A stretch of DNA of 64,000 nucleotides from Rhizorhabdus histidinilytica (GCF_900167915.1 NZ_FUYM01000001.1:704619-768618); one strand, 5' to 3'. Positions 1 to 7,062 are shown, numbered from the stretch's first letter. Translations and numbers: made by a program. The notes: generated by a model from the sequence alone, not told the origin.

Positions 1-1009
1 TTTGGGGTGCTGATTTCTGCCGCTCCTCGACCTTTTTGCGGCCAGAGGAAATCATGTTGCGGAGCGCCTTTTCCTCCGCGCTCCAGTCCCATCGATCATT
101 GGCCGGCGCGTGATGAGCAGTCGCCTTCAGCAGCATCTCGACGATCTCGTCATCGTCATAGCCGCGCGCGAGGAGACTCATCGATACGCGAAGTTGTGTC
201 GGATGGATGCCGTTGCGATGATGGCCTGGGACGATCCCTGCCAGTTCAGCTTCGACATCGATTGCAGGCTCGTAGCCGACCTCGCGTGCGTAGCGAACGA
301 ATGGGTCGGTCTCGACGACAGGCCGCGGCGCTTCGATGCGACCATGCAGGACGGCGCGCTGCGTGCCCAGCCATAGGCGCAGCGTGTCGAAGTCATGGAC
401 GCGGCCGCTGTTCTCGATCACCTCGCACAGGGCGGGCTGTCCATCATAGAGCAGCTTGGTAGCGCTCTTACTGTTCATCGTGCCTGGCAGGCGCAGGATG
501 CGGGCGAGTTCGGCGCATTGGAGGTCGCCTGCCAGCACCATGGCAAGCTGGCGCAGACATGCGGTTACGACCTCACGGGTATGCTGGCCCGGCGAAACGT
601 CGACAGGTTGTTCGAGCAACCAATAGGCATGGAGGCCACCGCCTGAATTGACGATCAGCGATGGGGGATGTGGCAGGAAATTGAGCGCGGCCAAGGCATC
701 GTCACCGGAGATGCCCTGCTTCGCACAGTCGATATCGACCCAAAGCGCGGGGCATTCGGCAACCGTATCGAGATTGCCGCTGGTGGCGCCCTCCTGCCGC
801 GTGCAGACACCGAAATACACGCCGATCCCGTCGACGTCCTTCTCGATGCAGAAGGACACGCGCTGGAGGTCGGTATCGGTCATCACCGACTTGGCACCGG
901 CCAGTCCCTTGACGTTCGGGCACGCGCGCAGCTCGACCTTGTGAAGGGTCTCGGCGAAGAAGCCCTTCAGAAAGTCAGCCGTTGCGGTGTAATCCCTGTT
1001 TCGCATCAT
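1..1009 (-). CDS. Phage DNA primase, AEP/RepB-primase type (C-terminus beyond window)
   Basis: About 336 codons are visible and the gene runs off the left edge. The sequence has the signature of archaeo-eukaryotic-type primases: an acidic pair in VDID at residues 91-94, a glycine-rich SGGGLHAYW at 122-130, and RLPGTMNSK at about 173-181, which is typical of the RepB-primase/prim-pol group. It probably makes RNA primers for phage DNA replication. Two ATGs (1009 and 1006) are possible starts; 1009 is given. The reading frame opens 66 bases after the preceding gene of the leftward operon, so it is the last of the early genes seen here. A helicase domain could follow outside the window, which would make it a primase-helicase. 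Confidence 0.8.
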   Translation of the reverse strand, partial: MMRNRDYTATADFLKGFFAETLHKVELRACPNVKGLAGAKSVMTDTDLQRVSFCIEKDVDGIGVYFGVCTRQEGATSGNLDTVAECPALWVDIDCAKQGISGDDALAALNFLPHPPSLIVNSGGGLHAYWLLEQPVDVSPGQHTREVVTACLRQLAMVLAGDLQCAELARILRLPGTMNSKSATKLLYDGQPALCEVIENSGRVHDFDTLRLWLGTQRAVLHGRIEAPRPVVETDPFVRYAREVGYEPAIDVEAELAGIVPGHHRNGIHPTQLRVSMSLLARGYDDDEIVEMLLKATAHHAPANDRWDWSAEEKALRNMISSGRKKVEERQKSAPQ

Positions 1010-1075
1010 GCCCCCGTAGGCTGGTGTGGAGTGGTCCCGGCAGCGTTGCAGCGCCACCGGGACCGGAAGTCTCAA

Positions 1076-1780
1076 TTAAAAGCGGGTCTTCGCGCCGGCT
1101 GCCTTCGTGGCGGCCGGCGTCTCCGTCACAGTGGCACTTGCTGAAAGGGTATCATCCTCTTCGACGGCTCCGACCGGAGGTGGCACGCTGCCATTCTCGA
1201 CCCAATCGACGATGTTGAGCACGGGCACGTAGGTCTTCTTGTAGACCGGGTGCATGTAGCTGTTCCGGGCCAGTTCCAGGACCGGAAACAGGCCAGGGTG
1301 CTGGCCCCGCTGGGCGGCATATGCCTTGCACAGGTTGCCGATGCAGCCGATGCCACCCTTCGACGACGCCGAGAACGTCATCTGCTCACCGGTCTCGGGA
1401 TCCGCGAGCGGAAGTTCATTGGTGAAGTTCCACGGGTCGACCGGCTTGCCGTCCGCGTCGGTGTCCCAGAGCGTCTGGTCGGTGTAACCGAGTTCTGCGC
1501 GGCTATCGGGTCGGATACCGGAGGTAAGCAGGTTCATCCGGCGCTCGGCCGGCTTACCATCCTCCCAGCGAATCCACCCGATCGAAAGCTCGTTCATATT
1601 GGCGACGAGCAGGCGACCGAGTTCGACATCCTGATTGTCCTGCCCGAGCAGCCATTCGCCCTTGGAGAACTTCAGGAAGGTGCCGCCATTGGCGGCTTCC
1701 GCGCCATAGGCTGCAAAGGGATCATATCCCCCCTGCACGGCGATCGCGCCGCCCTGTTCGACATTCGTAAGTGCATTCAT
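1076..1780 (-). CDS. Phage early protein of unknown function with DPFAAYG motif
   Basis: The product has 234 residues and no domain I can name. It is soluble, with an acidic, Ala/Thr-rich tail ending KTRF. Near the N-terminus (residues 20-29) it carries DPFAAYGAEA, a motif shared with the next two genes upstream. The position directly before the primase, in the replication operon, would suit a single-stranded-DNA-binding or annealing protein, but this is context only. Start: ATG at 1780, just 14 bases after the stop of the preceding gene. Confidence 0.75.
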   Translation of the reverse strand: MNALTNVEQGGAIAVQGGYDPFAAYGAEAANGGTFLKFSKGEWLLGQDNQDVELGRLLVANMNELSIGWIRWEDGKPAERRMNLLTSGIRPDSRAELGYTDQTLWDTDADGKPVDPWNFTNELPLADPETGEQMTFSASSKGGIGCIGNLCKAYAAQRGQHPGLFPVLELARNSYMHPVYKKTYVPVLNIVDWVENGSVPPPVGAVEEDDTLSASATVTETPAATKAAGAKTRF

Positions 1781-1794
1781 CTTCTTGCTTCCTT

Positions 1795-2106
1795 CTACTG
1801 AAAGGCCGGCGCTGGCCGGTCCTGATGTTCAAGCCGCTCCTGTGCGGCTTGAATCTCACGCTCGAGACCGAGGAAGTCGTCTTCCCCGTCCCAAAAAAGA
1901 GGGAGTTCGGCCTTGAATTGCGCGATGTCGGCCGCAATGCTGGTGACATAAGCCTCCAGCATGTTGACATCCTCACAGGCGCCAAGTTCGCTGATGATCT
2001 CGGCGTAGCGGAGGCGCGCGGCCGCTCGGGTTTTCGTGACACCGACTAGGCGATCGGGCGCCGTACTGGTGGCCTTCCTGCCATAAGCGGCGAACGGATC
2101 GGTCAT
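1795..2106 (-). CDS. Small phage protein with N-terminal DPFAAYG motif
   Basis: The product has 103 residues and opens with MTDPFAAYGRKA, the same motif found in both flanking genes. The rest is predicted helical and acidic with no recognised family. Its ATG overlaps the TGA of the upstream gene (TCAT at 2103-2106 on the plus strand), so translation is probably coupled. Function unknown. Confidence 0.7.
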   Translation of the reverse strand: MTDPFAAYGRKATSTAPDRLVGVTKTRAAARLRYAEIISELGACEDVNMLEAYVTSIAADIAQFKAELPLFWDGEDDFLGLEREIQAAQERLEHQDRPAPAFQ

Positions 2107-2555
2107 GCCCTGCCTCCCGCATGCAGGAGAGCGCGGGCACGAAAATAGACGTTGGTTTCCGGCGGCAGTGGATCGTCCAGGATTTCGTTGCCGAGGCGCA
2201 GATTGAGCCGGTTGCAGTGGCGATCGACCATGCGCAGCGCGTAGATGCGAACATCCTGGCGGCTCTCCGGCAACCAGCTTTCCGCGATAGCTCCGATCAG
2301 TTCATCGCCGTCCTGCGGCTCGATCTTGCGAAGATAACGATTGAACGCCCGCAGACGTGGCTCGCTGGCCAGCGTTGCGCGCGCTTCACTGGTCTTCCAC
2401 TTGCGATAGCGCGCCGACAGCCGTTGCTTTTCCTCCATCCGCTCTTCGAACGCGGACTTGACGTCCTTACGGAGCTGCGCACGCATCTGCGGCGCGGGAA
2501 TGGCCTTGTTGCCATATTCGGCGAACAGGTCGTCCATGGGCGACTGGTAGGTCAT
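2103..2555 (-). CDS. Phage protein of unknown function with DLFAEYG motif
   Basis: The product has 150 residues and is rich in Arg and Glu. Residues 9-18 read DLFAEYGNKA, related to the DPFAAYG motif of the two following genes. A longer frame could start 36 bases upstream, but the ATG at 2555 is preferred: it overlaps the TGA of the VRR-NUC gene in an ATGA junction and is preceded by GAAGGTGGCGG. The C-terminal third may be a small helical domain. Function not recognised. Confidence 0.7.
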   Translation of the reverse strand: MTYQSPMDDLFAEYGNKAIPAPQMRAQLRKDVKSAFEERMEEKQRLSARYRKWKTSEARATLASEPRLRAFNRYLRKIEPQDGDELIGAIAESWLPESRQDVRIYALRMVDRHCNRLNLRLGNEILDDPLPPETNVYFRARALLHAGGRA

Positions 2556-2953
2556 GCCGCCACCTTCATGGCGGGCACAGGCGCACCCCATTCCCGCAGC
2601 TTGGCGAACAGCGACGCGCTGTTGTTGAACACGCCGCAGTTGAAGCCGGCTTGTGTCAGCCAGTTGAGCCAGTTGATCTGGTCGACGGACAGGGAGCCGT
2701 TGCGCGCCTTGATCTCCACGAACGCGATGCCGCCGGGCCAGAGGATTGTCGCGTCGGGGAAGCCTGCCGCCAGTCCCTCAGCCTTGCTCTTACGAGCCTC
2801 CCACATGGTGCGGCGCGCACCGTTGGGAGTCGCCACAAAGCGGAGCTTCGGCGCGATCTTGAGCAGCGTCGTGCGCATGCGCACCTGGATGGCAAGTTCA
2901 TCGCCCTGCTCTGCGTTAGCGCGTGGATCGACGTGGAAGAGATAGCCGGTCAT
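2552..2953 (-). CDS. VRR-NUC domain nuclease
   Basis: The product has 133 residues. The core FPDATILWPGGIAFVEIKA, followed by a Gln-rich helix (SVDQINWLNWL), is the PD-(D/E)XK catalytic motif of VRR-NUC nucleases: Asp in FPD, Glu and Lys in VEIK. Stand-alone phage members are thought to act on branched DNA during replication or recombination, like the Holliday-junction nuclease activity of FAN1-type proteins. It overlaps both neighbours by 4 bases. The specific substrate here is an inference from the family. Confidence 0.85.
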   Translation of the reverse strand: MTGYLFHVDPRANAEQGDELAIQVRMRTTLLKIAPKLRFVATPNGARRTMWEARKSKAEGLAAGFPDATILWPGGIAFVEIKARNGSLSVDQINWLNWLTQAGFNCGVFNNSASLFAKLREWGAPVPAMKVAA

Positions 2954-3246
2954 GCGACCCTCTTCCGGCTGTTTTCCTGAGCGCGCACAGCTTCTTCCAG
3001 CACGACGCTTTCCAGCTCGGTCAAAGCGCGGGTGCGCCCGATCGCGGTATAGCGCTCCTCGATCTCGCGATTGTTCATGCCGGGCGCGAGGCGCGCTTTT
3101 GCATCAAGGATGCAGCGCCGGCAGTAGAGATGCGTCTTGGTAGCCGCGCACTCGGCGCTGGTGCAAACGTCGGGATGCCGGCGCATCTCCAGCAACTTGG
3201 GACGCCCTTGCAGGTTACGCGGAGCTTCGTAGTTGAAACTTACCAT
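2950..3246 (-). CDS. Small phage protein with Cys-rich possible zinc site
   Basis: The product has 98 residues when started at the ATG at 3246, which follows GAGAGAACGGCT. A longer frame to 3339 would overlap the preceding gene and is not favoured. Four cysteines in the pattern C-x4-C-x8-C-x2-C (about residues 31-48) suggest a small zinc-binding fold. It overlaps the VRR-NUC gene by 4 bases. Function unknown. Confidence 0.65.
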   Translation of the reverse strand: MVSFNYEAPRNLQGRPKLLEMRRHPDVCTSAECAATKTHLYCRRCILDAKARLAPGMNNREIEERYTAIGRTRALTELESVVLEEAVRAQENSRKRVA

Positions 3247-3295
3247 AGCCGTTCTCTCGTTATCGGGGTGCCGCCCAACACCCCGGCGAATGGGG

Positions 3296-3646
3296 TTAGG
3301 TGGCGCAGCGGCACAGCGCGCTGTCAGCGGCACGAGCATCCGAAGTGTCGTCGAAAACCCGGTAGACGAGCCCGCGAGCGGTCAGCATGTCGCCGGCCTG
3401 AAGCGCTGCGATGAAGTCGCCGATCAGATTATGGTCGACGACGGGCTCGACATCAGGAATACCCTCGCCCTCACAGAGCCCGCAGGCATCGTTGATGTCG
3501 CCTTGGTCGACCGCGACCTCAAATATGCTCAGAGTGTCATCTTCGCTGAGTGTCGAGATGTCTTCTAAATCGCGTTTTGCCAGCGCGTTGCGGATTTCCG
3601 CGATCGACACGCGGGCAGTCAGCTTCACGGTTCCCACATATTTCAT
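3296..3646 (-). CDS. Hypothetical phage protein
   Basis: The product has 116 residues and is acidic, with three cysteines near its middle and C-terminus (CGLCEGEG, CRC). No family is recognised. It sits between two other early genes and its ATG overlaps the upstream stop codon by 4 bases. The 50-base gap to the next gene is one of the few real spacers in this operon. Confidence 0.6.
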   Translation of the reverse strand: MKYVGTVKLTARVSIAEIRNALAKRDLEDISTLSEDDTLSIFEVAVDQGDINDACGLCEGEGIPDVEPVVDHNLIGDFIAALQAGDMLTARGLVYRVFDDTSDARAADSALCRCAT

Positions 3647-3951
3647 GCTTTCCTCCCACGAAAGCTCATGCTCTCGGTGACTTGCTCAACCGAAAGGTTC
3701 ATGTGCTCGGCGATGCGATTGAACGGGACCTTGGTGGTCGCGTAATAATCGAGCATCGTCTTGATCTTGGCGTTGAACTGGCGCTCCTTGTATTCGCGCG
3801 CATTCTTCACGATCGGCGCGGGAGCCTGGAACATCTGGAGCGTTCGCTTGGATGGGCTGCGCTTCTTGGGCGCGCCCTCAACTTCGACAAGGTTCAGGCG
3901 CAGCGGGTTCGCAAGTGGCGCATCGACGAGCGATTGCATGAACTTATCCAT
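3643..3951 (-). CDS. Small basic phage protein, possible helix-turn-helix
   Basis: The product has 102 residues. The C-terminal stretch FNRIAEHMNLSVEQVTESM (about residues 77-95) has the spacing of a helix-turn-helix, and the central part is Lys/Arg-rich, so DNA binding is possible. The start at 3951 lies inside the end of a 43-codon gene and is preceded by AAGGTGGGGAAGC, a good ribosome-binding site. Function inferred only weakly. Confidence 0.6.
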   Translation of the reverse strand: MDKFMQSLVDAPLANPLRLNLVEVEGAPKKRSPSKRTLQMFQAPAPIVKNAREYKERQFNAKIKTMLDYYATTKVPFNRIAEHMNLSVEQVTESMSFRGRKA

Positions 3952-4075
3952 GGAGCTTCCCCACCTTGATCAGATGAGCCCGCATGGCGCTCGTGGTTTT
4001 ACGGATAGCCTTGCGCTGCTGTCGGGCCTTGCGGGACAGGGGCTTGGCGGCGAGGCGGGTGAGGAAGCGCGTCAT
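3944..4075 (-). CDS. 43-residue basic small protein
   Basis: A short frame from ATG 4075 to TAA 3944 encodes a strongly basic peptide (MTRFLTRLAAKPLSRKA...). It starts with an ATGA overlap on the preceding gene and overlaps the next start by 8 bases. It fits the operon with no gap on either side, which is the main support. Function unknown. Confidence 0.5.
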   Translation of the reverse strand: MTRFLTRLAAKPLSRKARQQRKAIRKTTSAMRAHLIKVGKLHG

Positions 4076-4338
4076 GCTGCAATCGCCTCGCGCTGGCGCC
4101 GAGACATGTTGCGGCGAGCCTTGAAAGCTCGAAGCTCTTCGTTCTGCGCCCGAAGTGCATCGCGCTGTGCGATGGCGATCTGGTAATCACGAAACCAGCG
4201 GTCGCCGCGCTTCTCGGTCAGGGCAATGCGCGCCTCCAGCGTCGCGATCCTGCGGCGAGCCGGATTGAGCGCGAGAAGCTGGATACCGATCCCGGCGGCG
4301 GATGCCCCGGCGAGCGCGAAAAGGAATTCATGGTACAT
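4072..4338 (-). CDS. Small membrane-anchored coiled-coil protein
   Basis: The product has 88 residues. The N-terminus (about residues 4-25) is one hydrophobic segment, followed by a long heptad-like helix rich in Arg, Glu and Ala that probably forms a coiled coil. This architecture occurs in many small phage proteins of the cell envelope. A good ribosome-binding site (AGGAGGAATACCC) precedes the ATG at 4338. Function unknown. Confidence 0.65.
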   Translation of the reverse strand: MYHEFLFALAGASAAGIGIQLLALNPARRRIATLEARIALTEKRGDRWFRDYQIAIAQRDALRAQNEELRAFKARRNMSRRQREAIAA

Positions 4339-4356
4339 GGGTATTCCTCCTGTTGG

Positions 4357-4818
4357 TTAGGCGGCGCCGCGCAGTTCATCTGCTTGGCGAACAATGGCGT
4401 TCAGCGCCCCGAGATGCGGCCGCAGCAGCGCGGCAATCGCGAGCGTCTCGTTGTGATCGCGGTGGCTGTCGTCCTGGCTGCGGATCAGCGCGGCCATGGC
4501 GTCGATCGTCCCAGCGGCCGTGCTGAGGTCGTTCGCGGCCTCGACAGTCATCGGGACCATCTTGAAGCCGTAGAGCGCCGCAACCTCGTAGAGCGCGGTC
4601 GGGTCGGCGAAGAGGCTGTTGAAGATCGTGTGCGCCTCGGGGAGATTGCTCGCCGTCACTGCACGATCGATCGTCTTGGTGCTGTCCAGCCCCATGGCAG
4701 CGGCCATCGTGCCTTTGCCGACAGCAGGCCATACCCGCCCCCAAGCCGCAGCAAGGGCGCGCTGAAACTTGTCCTTCTGGATCGGCTCGCGCTGACAGAC
4801 TTTTGTGCGTTGCGTCAT
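4357..4818 (-). CDS. Phage protein, possibly a CII-like regulator
   Basis: The product has 153 residues. It is mostly helical with an N-terminal helix pair (RALAAAWGRVWPAVG, then GLDSTKTIDRAVT) and a long Leu/Ala-rich C-terminal helix. This roughly resembles phage CII-family regulators, in which a DNA-binding domain is followed by an oligomerisation helix, but no diagnostic motif is present. Its ATG overlaps the preceding stop (TAATG). The regulatory assignment is a guess from shape and position close to the cro-like gene. Confidence 0.55.
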   Translation of the reverse strand: MTQRTKVCQREPIQKDKFQRALAAAWGRVWPAVGKGTMAAAMGLDSTKTIDRAVTASNLPEAHTIFNSLFADPTALYEVAALYGFKMVPMTVEAANDLSTAAGTIDAMAALIRSQDDSHRDHNETLAIAALLRPHLGALNAIVRQADELRGAA

Positions 4819-5009
4819 TAGAGCTTGTCTCCATTATGGACCGAACCGCCCACAGCAGCGCCTTCACCGCCGTCGTCATCTCGCCGGGGTGCTGGTTGGT
4901 GGTGCGGGGTGTCGCGACCCGGGTCCCATTCACCGGCAGCATCGATCTCGGCGACCGTGCTGTGCGGATAGGGCCAGATGGCGGCTGCGGCGGTGGGAAG
5001 AGCACTCAT
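4818..5009 (-). CDS. Hypothetical 63-residue protein
   Basis: A 63-residue frame fills the space between two genes exactly: its ATG overlaps the upstream stop by 4 bases and its stop overlaps the next start by 1 base. Composition is Pro/Gly/Asp-rich and probably disordered. Support is positional only. Confidence 0.4.
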   Translation of the reverse strand: MSALPTAAAAIWPYPHSTVAEIDAAGEWDPGRDTPHHQPAPRRDDDGGEGAAVGGSVHNGDKL

Positions 5010-5656
5010 GCGGCCTCACTCCGGGAGGCGCTTCCATGAGCCGTCCGCGCGATAGTCAGGAGCAGATCGCGGAAGGCGGGTGGCGTTCCGATGCGTGGGC
5101 TGCTGTCAGTGCCGCCCCCGCGCCCTCCAACTTCTCCCAGACGCTTGGCACGGGCGAGGCCCATGCGCGCAATGATCGCCGGATCGAGGCGCGGTTCCCC
5201 GATACCCCAATCCAGTTCGGGCAGCTCGCAACCGACCGCGTAGAGCCAGGTCGGCTTGCGGGCGTAATGGCCGTAGCGCCCCTGTTCGACACAGCAGGTC
5301 CACCCGCCATGAAAGTCGGCGGCGATCCAGCCACCCTCACGAGGAGGCCGGTTCAGCCCGAAATGCGCCCATGCATGGCTTTGGTCGGGATGCTCAAGGA
5401 TGCCACCCCATTTCCGGACGGCTTCAAGCGCAGCCTTGAAGCAGCCGCCATCGTCGCCCTTGATCTTCCGGATGCCGGTCTTCTTGACGGTCAGCGGCTG
5501 ACCAAACCACATCTTGCCCCAGCGCTGGCAAGGCGGGTGCGCCACGACCGGATGCGGGCCGGTGTACTGCCGGGCATCCCGCGCTTCATCCCACGGGTCC
5601 ACATCAGGCAGCCCGAAATAGCAGCCGCCGGTTTCGACGTAGAGAGCCGCGATCAT
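5006..5656 (-). CDS. C5-cytosine methyltransferase-like phage protein
   Basis: The product has 216 residues. VVAHPPCQRWG at about residues 37-47 matches the PC catalytic loop of C5-cytosine methyltransferases, and KPTWLY further on resembles their conserved K/R-x-T element. The SAM-binding FxGxGG motif is not obvious; the N-terminal ALYVETGGCYFGLPDVDP may replace it. Short PPC proteins of this kind are common in alphaproteobacterial phages and may modify phage DNA, but activity is unproven. It is coupled by 4-base overlaps to both neighbours. Confidence 0.6.
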   Translation of the reverse strand: MIAALYVETGGCYFGLPDVDPWDEARDARQYTGPHPVVAHPPCQRWGKMWFGQPLTVKKTGIRKIKGDDGGCFKAALEAVRKWGGILEHPDQSHAWAHFGLNRPPREGGWIAADFHGGWTCCVEQGRYGHYARKPTWLYAVGCELPELDWGIGEPRLDPAIIARMGLARAKRLGEVGGRGGGTDSSPRIGTPPAFRDLLLTIARTAHGSASRSEAA

Positions 5657-5853
5657 TCCCCCTGCTCCCTGATGATCCGCAGCGCTTCACGCTGTTCATC
5701 TGAAAGACCGTCGTGATCTTCGGGATCGAGTTCGTCGGCGCGGGTCAGCATCCACATGGCTGCGAACCACAGGGCGATCGGGTAAAGGATGATCGCGCAT
5801 CCCGCCGCTGCGAGACGGTCGGCTTCGGTCCAGATGATGGGGAGCACGGTCAT
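5653..5853 (-). CDS. Small single-span membrane protein
   Basis: The product has 66 residues with one hydrophobic segment (about residues 16-37, AGCAIILYPIALWFAAMWML) and an acidic cytoplasmic tail (DELDPEDHDGLSDEQ). It overlaps both neighbours by 4 bases. Function unknown. Confidence 0.6.
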   Translation of the reverse strand: MTVLPIIWTEADRLAAAGCAIILYPIALWFAAMWMLTRADELDPEDHDGLSDEQREALRIIREQGE

Positions 5854-6059
5854 GCGGCTGCCTGCGGCGCGCGTTGGTACTCCGCCATAAAACGCATCAG
5901 CCGCTCGGCATTCCTGAGCGTCAGCGAACGTCCATTGCGGAGATTGCTGACGAGGTTGCCATCACCTAGCGCGTCCAACCCTAAGCGCGTGGGCTTGATG
6001 TTGGTATCGGCGATGAAGGCGTCGATTGCCTGCAAAAGCTCGGCGTCGGTCATAAGCAT
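5850..6059 (-). CDS. Cro-like phage regulator, first gene of the leftward operon
   Basis: The product has about 69 residues if started at ATG 6059 (6053 is also possible; an ATG at 6095 would place the operator inside the gene). It is a small helical protein whose centre (NLVSNLRNGRSLTLRNAERLMRFM) resembles the recognition region of short phage HTH repressors. It is divergent from the CI-like gene and immediately downstream of a promoter with operators at 6071-6117. The predicted transcription start falls at about 6059-6060 and there is no Shine-Dalgarno sequence, so the mRNA may be leaderless. Its likely role is early control of the lysis-lysogeny switch. Confidence 0.65.
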   Translation of the reverse strand: MLMTDAELLQAIDAFIADTNIKPTRLGLDALGDGNLVSNLRNGRSLTLRNAERLMRFMAEYQRAPQAAA

Positions 6060-6066
6060 GACCAGA

Positions 6067-6095
6067 TTGATAAGATATTTCTGATTACATGGCAA
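6067..6095 (-). promoter_or_regulatory. Leftward early promoter (PL-like)
   Basis: Read on the minus strand: -35 TTGCCA (6095-6090), a 17-base spacer, -10 TATCAA (6072-6067). One operator lies in the spacer and another ends 8 bases upstream of the -35 box. The arrangement predicts repression of the leftward operon by the adjacent CI-like protein. Confidence 0.6.
6071..6084. promoter_or_regulatory. Repressor operator O1
   Basis: TAAGATATTTCTGA, a 14-base site with half-sites of the form TCAGA-N4-TCTGA (one mismatch in the left arm). It overlaps the -10 box and spacer of the leftward promoter. Confidence 0.6.
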
Positions 6096-6103
6096 CCATT
6101 AGA

Positions 6104-6117
6104 TCAGATATATCTGA
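6104..6117. promoter_or_regulatory. Repressor operator O2 (perfect palindrome)
   Basis: TCAGATATATCTGA is a perfect 14-base palindrome. Its centre is 33 bases from O1 and 36 from O3. It lies just upstream of the -35 boxes of both the leftward promoter and the putative repressor promoter, a position from which a bound repressor could also activate its own gene. Confidence 0.7.
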
Positions 6118-6118
6118 A

Positions 6119-6148
6119 TTGGCTCTCGCGCGCCTGCCGTGGGATATT
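6119..6148 (+). promoter_or_regulatory. Possible repressor-maintenance promoter (PRM-like)
   Basis: -35 TTGGCT (6119-6124), 18-base spacer, -10 GATATT (6143-6148), with transcription expected to begin at about 6155. That is the ATG itself, so the repressor mRNA may be leaderless, as for lambda cI from PRM. O2 is centred near -44 and O3 overlaps the -10. Confidence 0.4.
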
Positions 6149-6153
6149 TCTCA
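6140..6153. promoter_or_regulatory. Weak repressor operator O3
   Basis: TGGGATATTTCTCA differs from the O1 sequence at three positions. It overlaps the possible -10 (GATATT, 6143-6148) of the repressor promoter and ends one base before the repressor ATG at 6155, so it could serve negative autoregulation. Confidence 0.45.
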
Positions 6154-6154
6154 C

Positions 6155-6646
6155 ATGGCGAAGTTCCAGAAACCCGATGTGCGGCCGCAAGTTCTGCGTT
6201 TCATGGCGCGCTTAGATGAAATACGTCCTGACGACCTGAAGGACTCGGAACACTGCAAGCTTGCCAAGGTGAACAGCAATTATTTGCAGAACCTGCGTGA
6301 GGGCAAAGAACCAGGATTGTTCAAGGCGGACCGCCTTGCCAGTGTCGCAGGTGTCACACTGGCCGAGCTTATGGAGGGGGTGGGTAGACCATTTTGGCCT
6401 AATGCAGAGCAGCTCGCCTCAATGATCGATCGGGCAATGGGAGAGATTCCCGCCATTGCGACGCGCGCGGAGATGCCGCGATACGTCGCCCAAGGTCTTC
6501 TGAAGCGGCTAGAGCGATTTCGATCTCACGGGATAATTGACGATGACGATGAGGATATAGGCTCCGCTCCCGATACGCCCGCTCCAACTCCGACCGCCAC
6601 CACTGAAGGCGCTCCGGCAGAACCGCGCATTCAAGCGAACAAGTGA
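6155..6646 (+). CDS. CI-like phage repressor
   Basis: The product has 163 residues from ATG 6155. An ATG at 6089 is in frame, but then O2 and O3 would be coding. A helix-turn-helix is likely in the first half (LAKVNSNYLQNLREGKE followed by GLFKADRLASVAGVTLAELM). The C-terminal 40 residues are Asp/Glu then Pro/Thr/Ala-rich and look disordered. There is no Ser-Lys autoprotease domain, so induction may not follow the LexA/CI self-cleavage route. The gene is divergent from the Cro-like gene and its operators recur at 10.9 kb, which supports its role as the immunity repressor. Confidence 0.7.
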   Translation: MAKFQKPDVRPQVLRFMARLDEIRPDDLKDSEHCKLAKVNSNYLQNLREGKEPGLFKADRLASVAGVTLAELMEGVGRPFWPNAEQLASMIDRAMGEIPAIATRAEMPRYVAQGLLKRLERFRSHGIIDDDDEDIGSAPDTPAPTPTATTEGAPAEPRIQANK

Positions 6647-6879
6647 CACATCCAACCTCGCACGCAGGCTCGCGCAGCAGTAGCTCCTTAGCCATCGACT
6701 CGACCCTCCGTTCCATGTTTGTTCTCATAACGGGCTCCCTGAGTCGAGATTGTTTTTCCTATAATTTTCCTATCGGGTGCGAATGGGCCAGCTTCGTTAG
6801 GAAAGCTTACCCAAAGGTTAAAGGTCCGAATTCGACCGATTTCCGGCATCGCAACGGCCATTAAAACGGGGTGGGTGGG
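6647..6879. other. Intergenic region with a consensus -10 box
   Basis: No convincing gene is seen in these 233 bases. A perfect TATAAT lies at 6760-6765 on the plus strand inside a T-rich stretch, but without a good -35 box at the usual distance. It could serve the next gene at 6880. Short frames on both strands here lack a ribosome-binding site and any known domain. Confidence 0.4.
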
Positions 6880-7062
6880 ATGATCTGGGCGCCGACGATT
6901 CTTCAGCGCGTCATCTTCGGTTTTGGAGCTGTCGGCTGCTTTCTGTGGGCGCTTCAGCGACCGGGCCACGGGTCGGGCGATGTGTTGCCAATGGTACTAT
7001 TTGTGGCCGCGACCGCTCTCGGCTACTTGGCGGCGTGGCCCATGGCTCGCGAGCGAGATTGA
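6880..7062 (+). CDS. Small two-span membrane protein
   Basis: The product has 60 residues from ATG 6880, preceded by GGGGTGGGTGGG. Two hydrophobic segments (about residues 7-24 and 36-53) leave almost no soluble part. No family is recognised. It lies between the repressor gene and a methyltransferase gene, in the segment flanked by the two operator clusters. Confidence 0.55.
   Translation: MIWAPTILQRVIFGFGAVGCFLWALQRPGHGSGDVLPMVLFVAATALGYLAAWPMARERD

Noticed and set aside
6399..6728. Minus-strand frame of 109 codons antisense to the repressor gene
   Set aside because: It has no ribosome-binding site or known domain and lies opposite the repressor coding region.
6643..6864. Plus-strand frame of 73 codons starting at the repressor stop
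   Set aside because: It has a GTG start without a ribosome-binding site and Ser/Arg-rich sequence; the region holds a -10 box instead.
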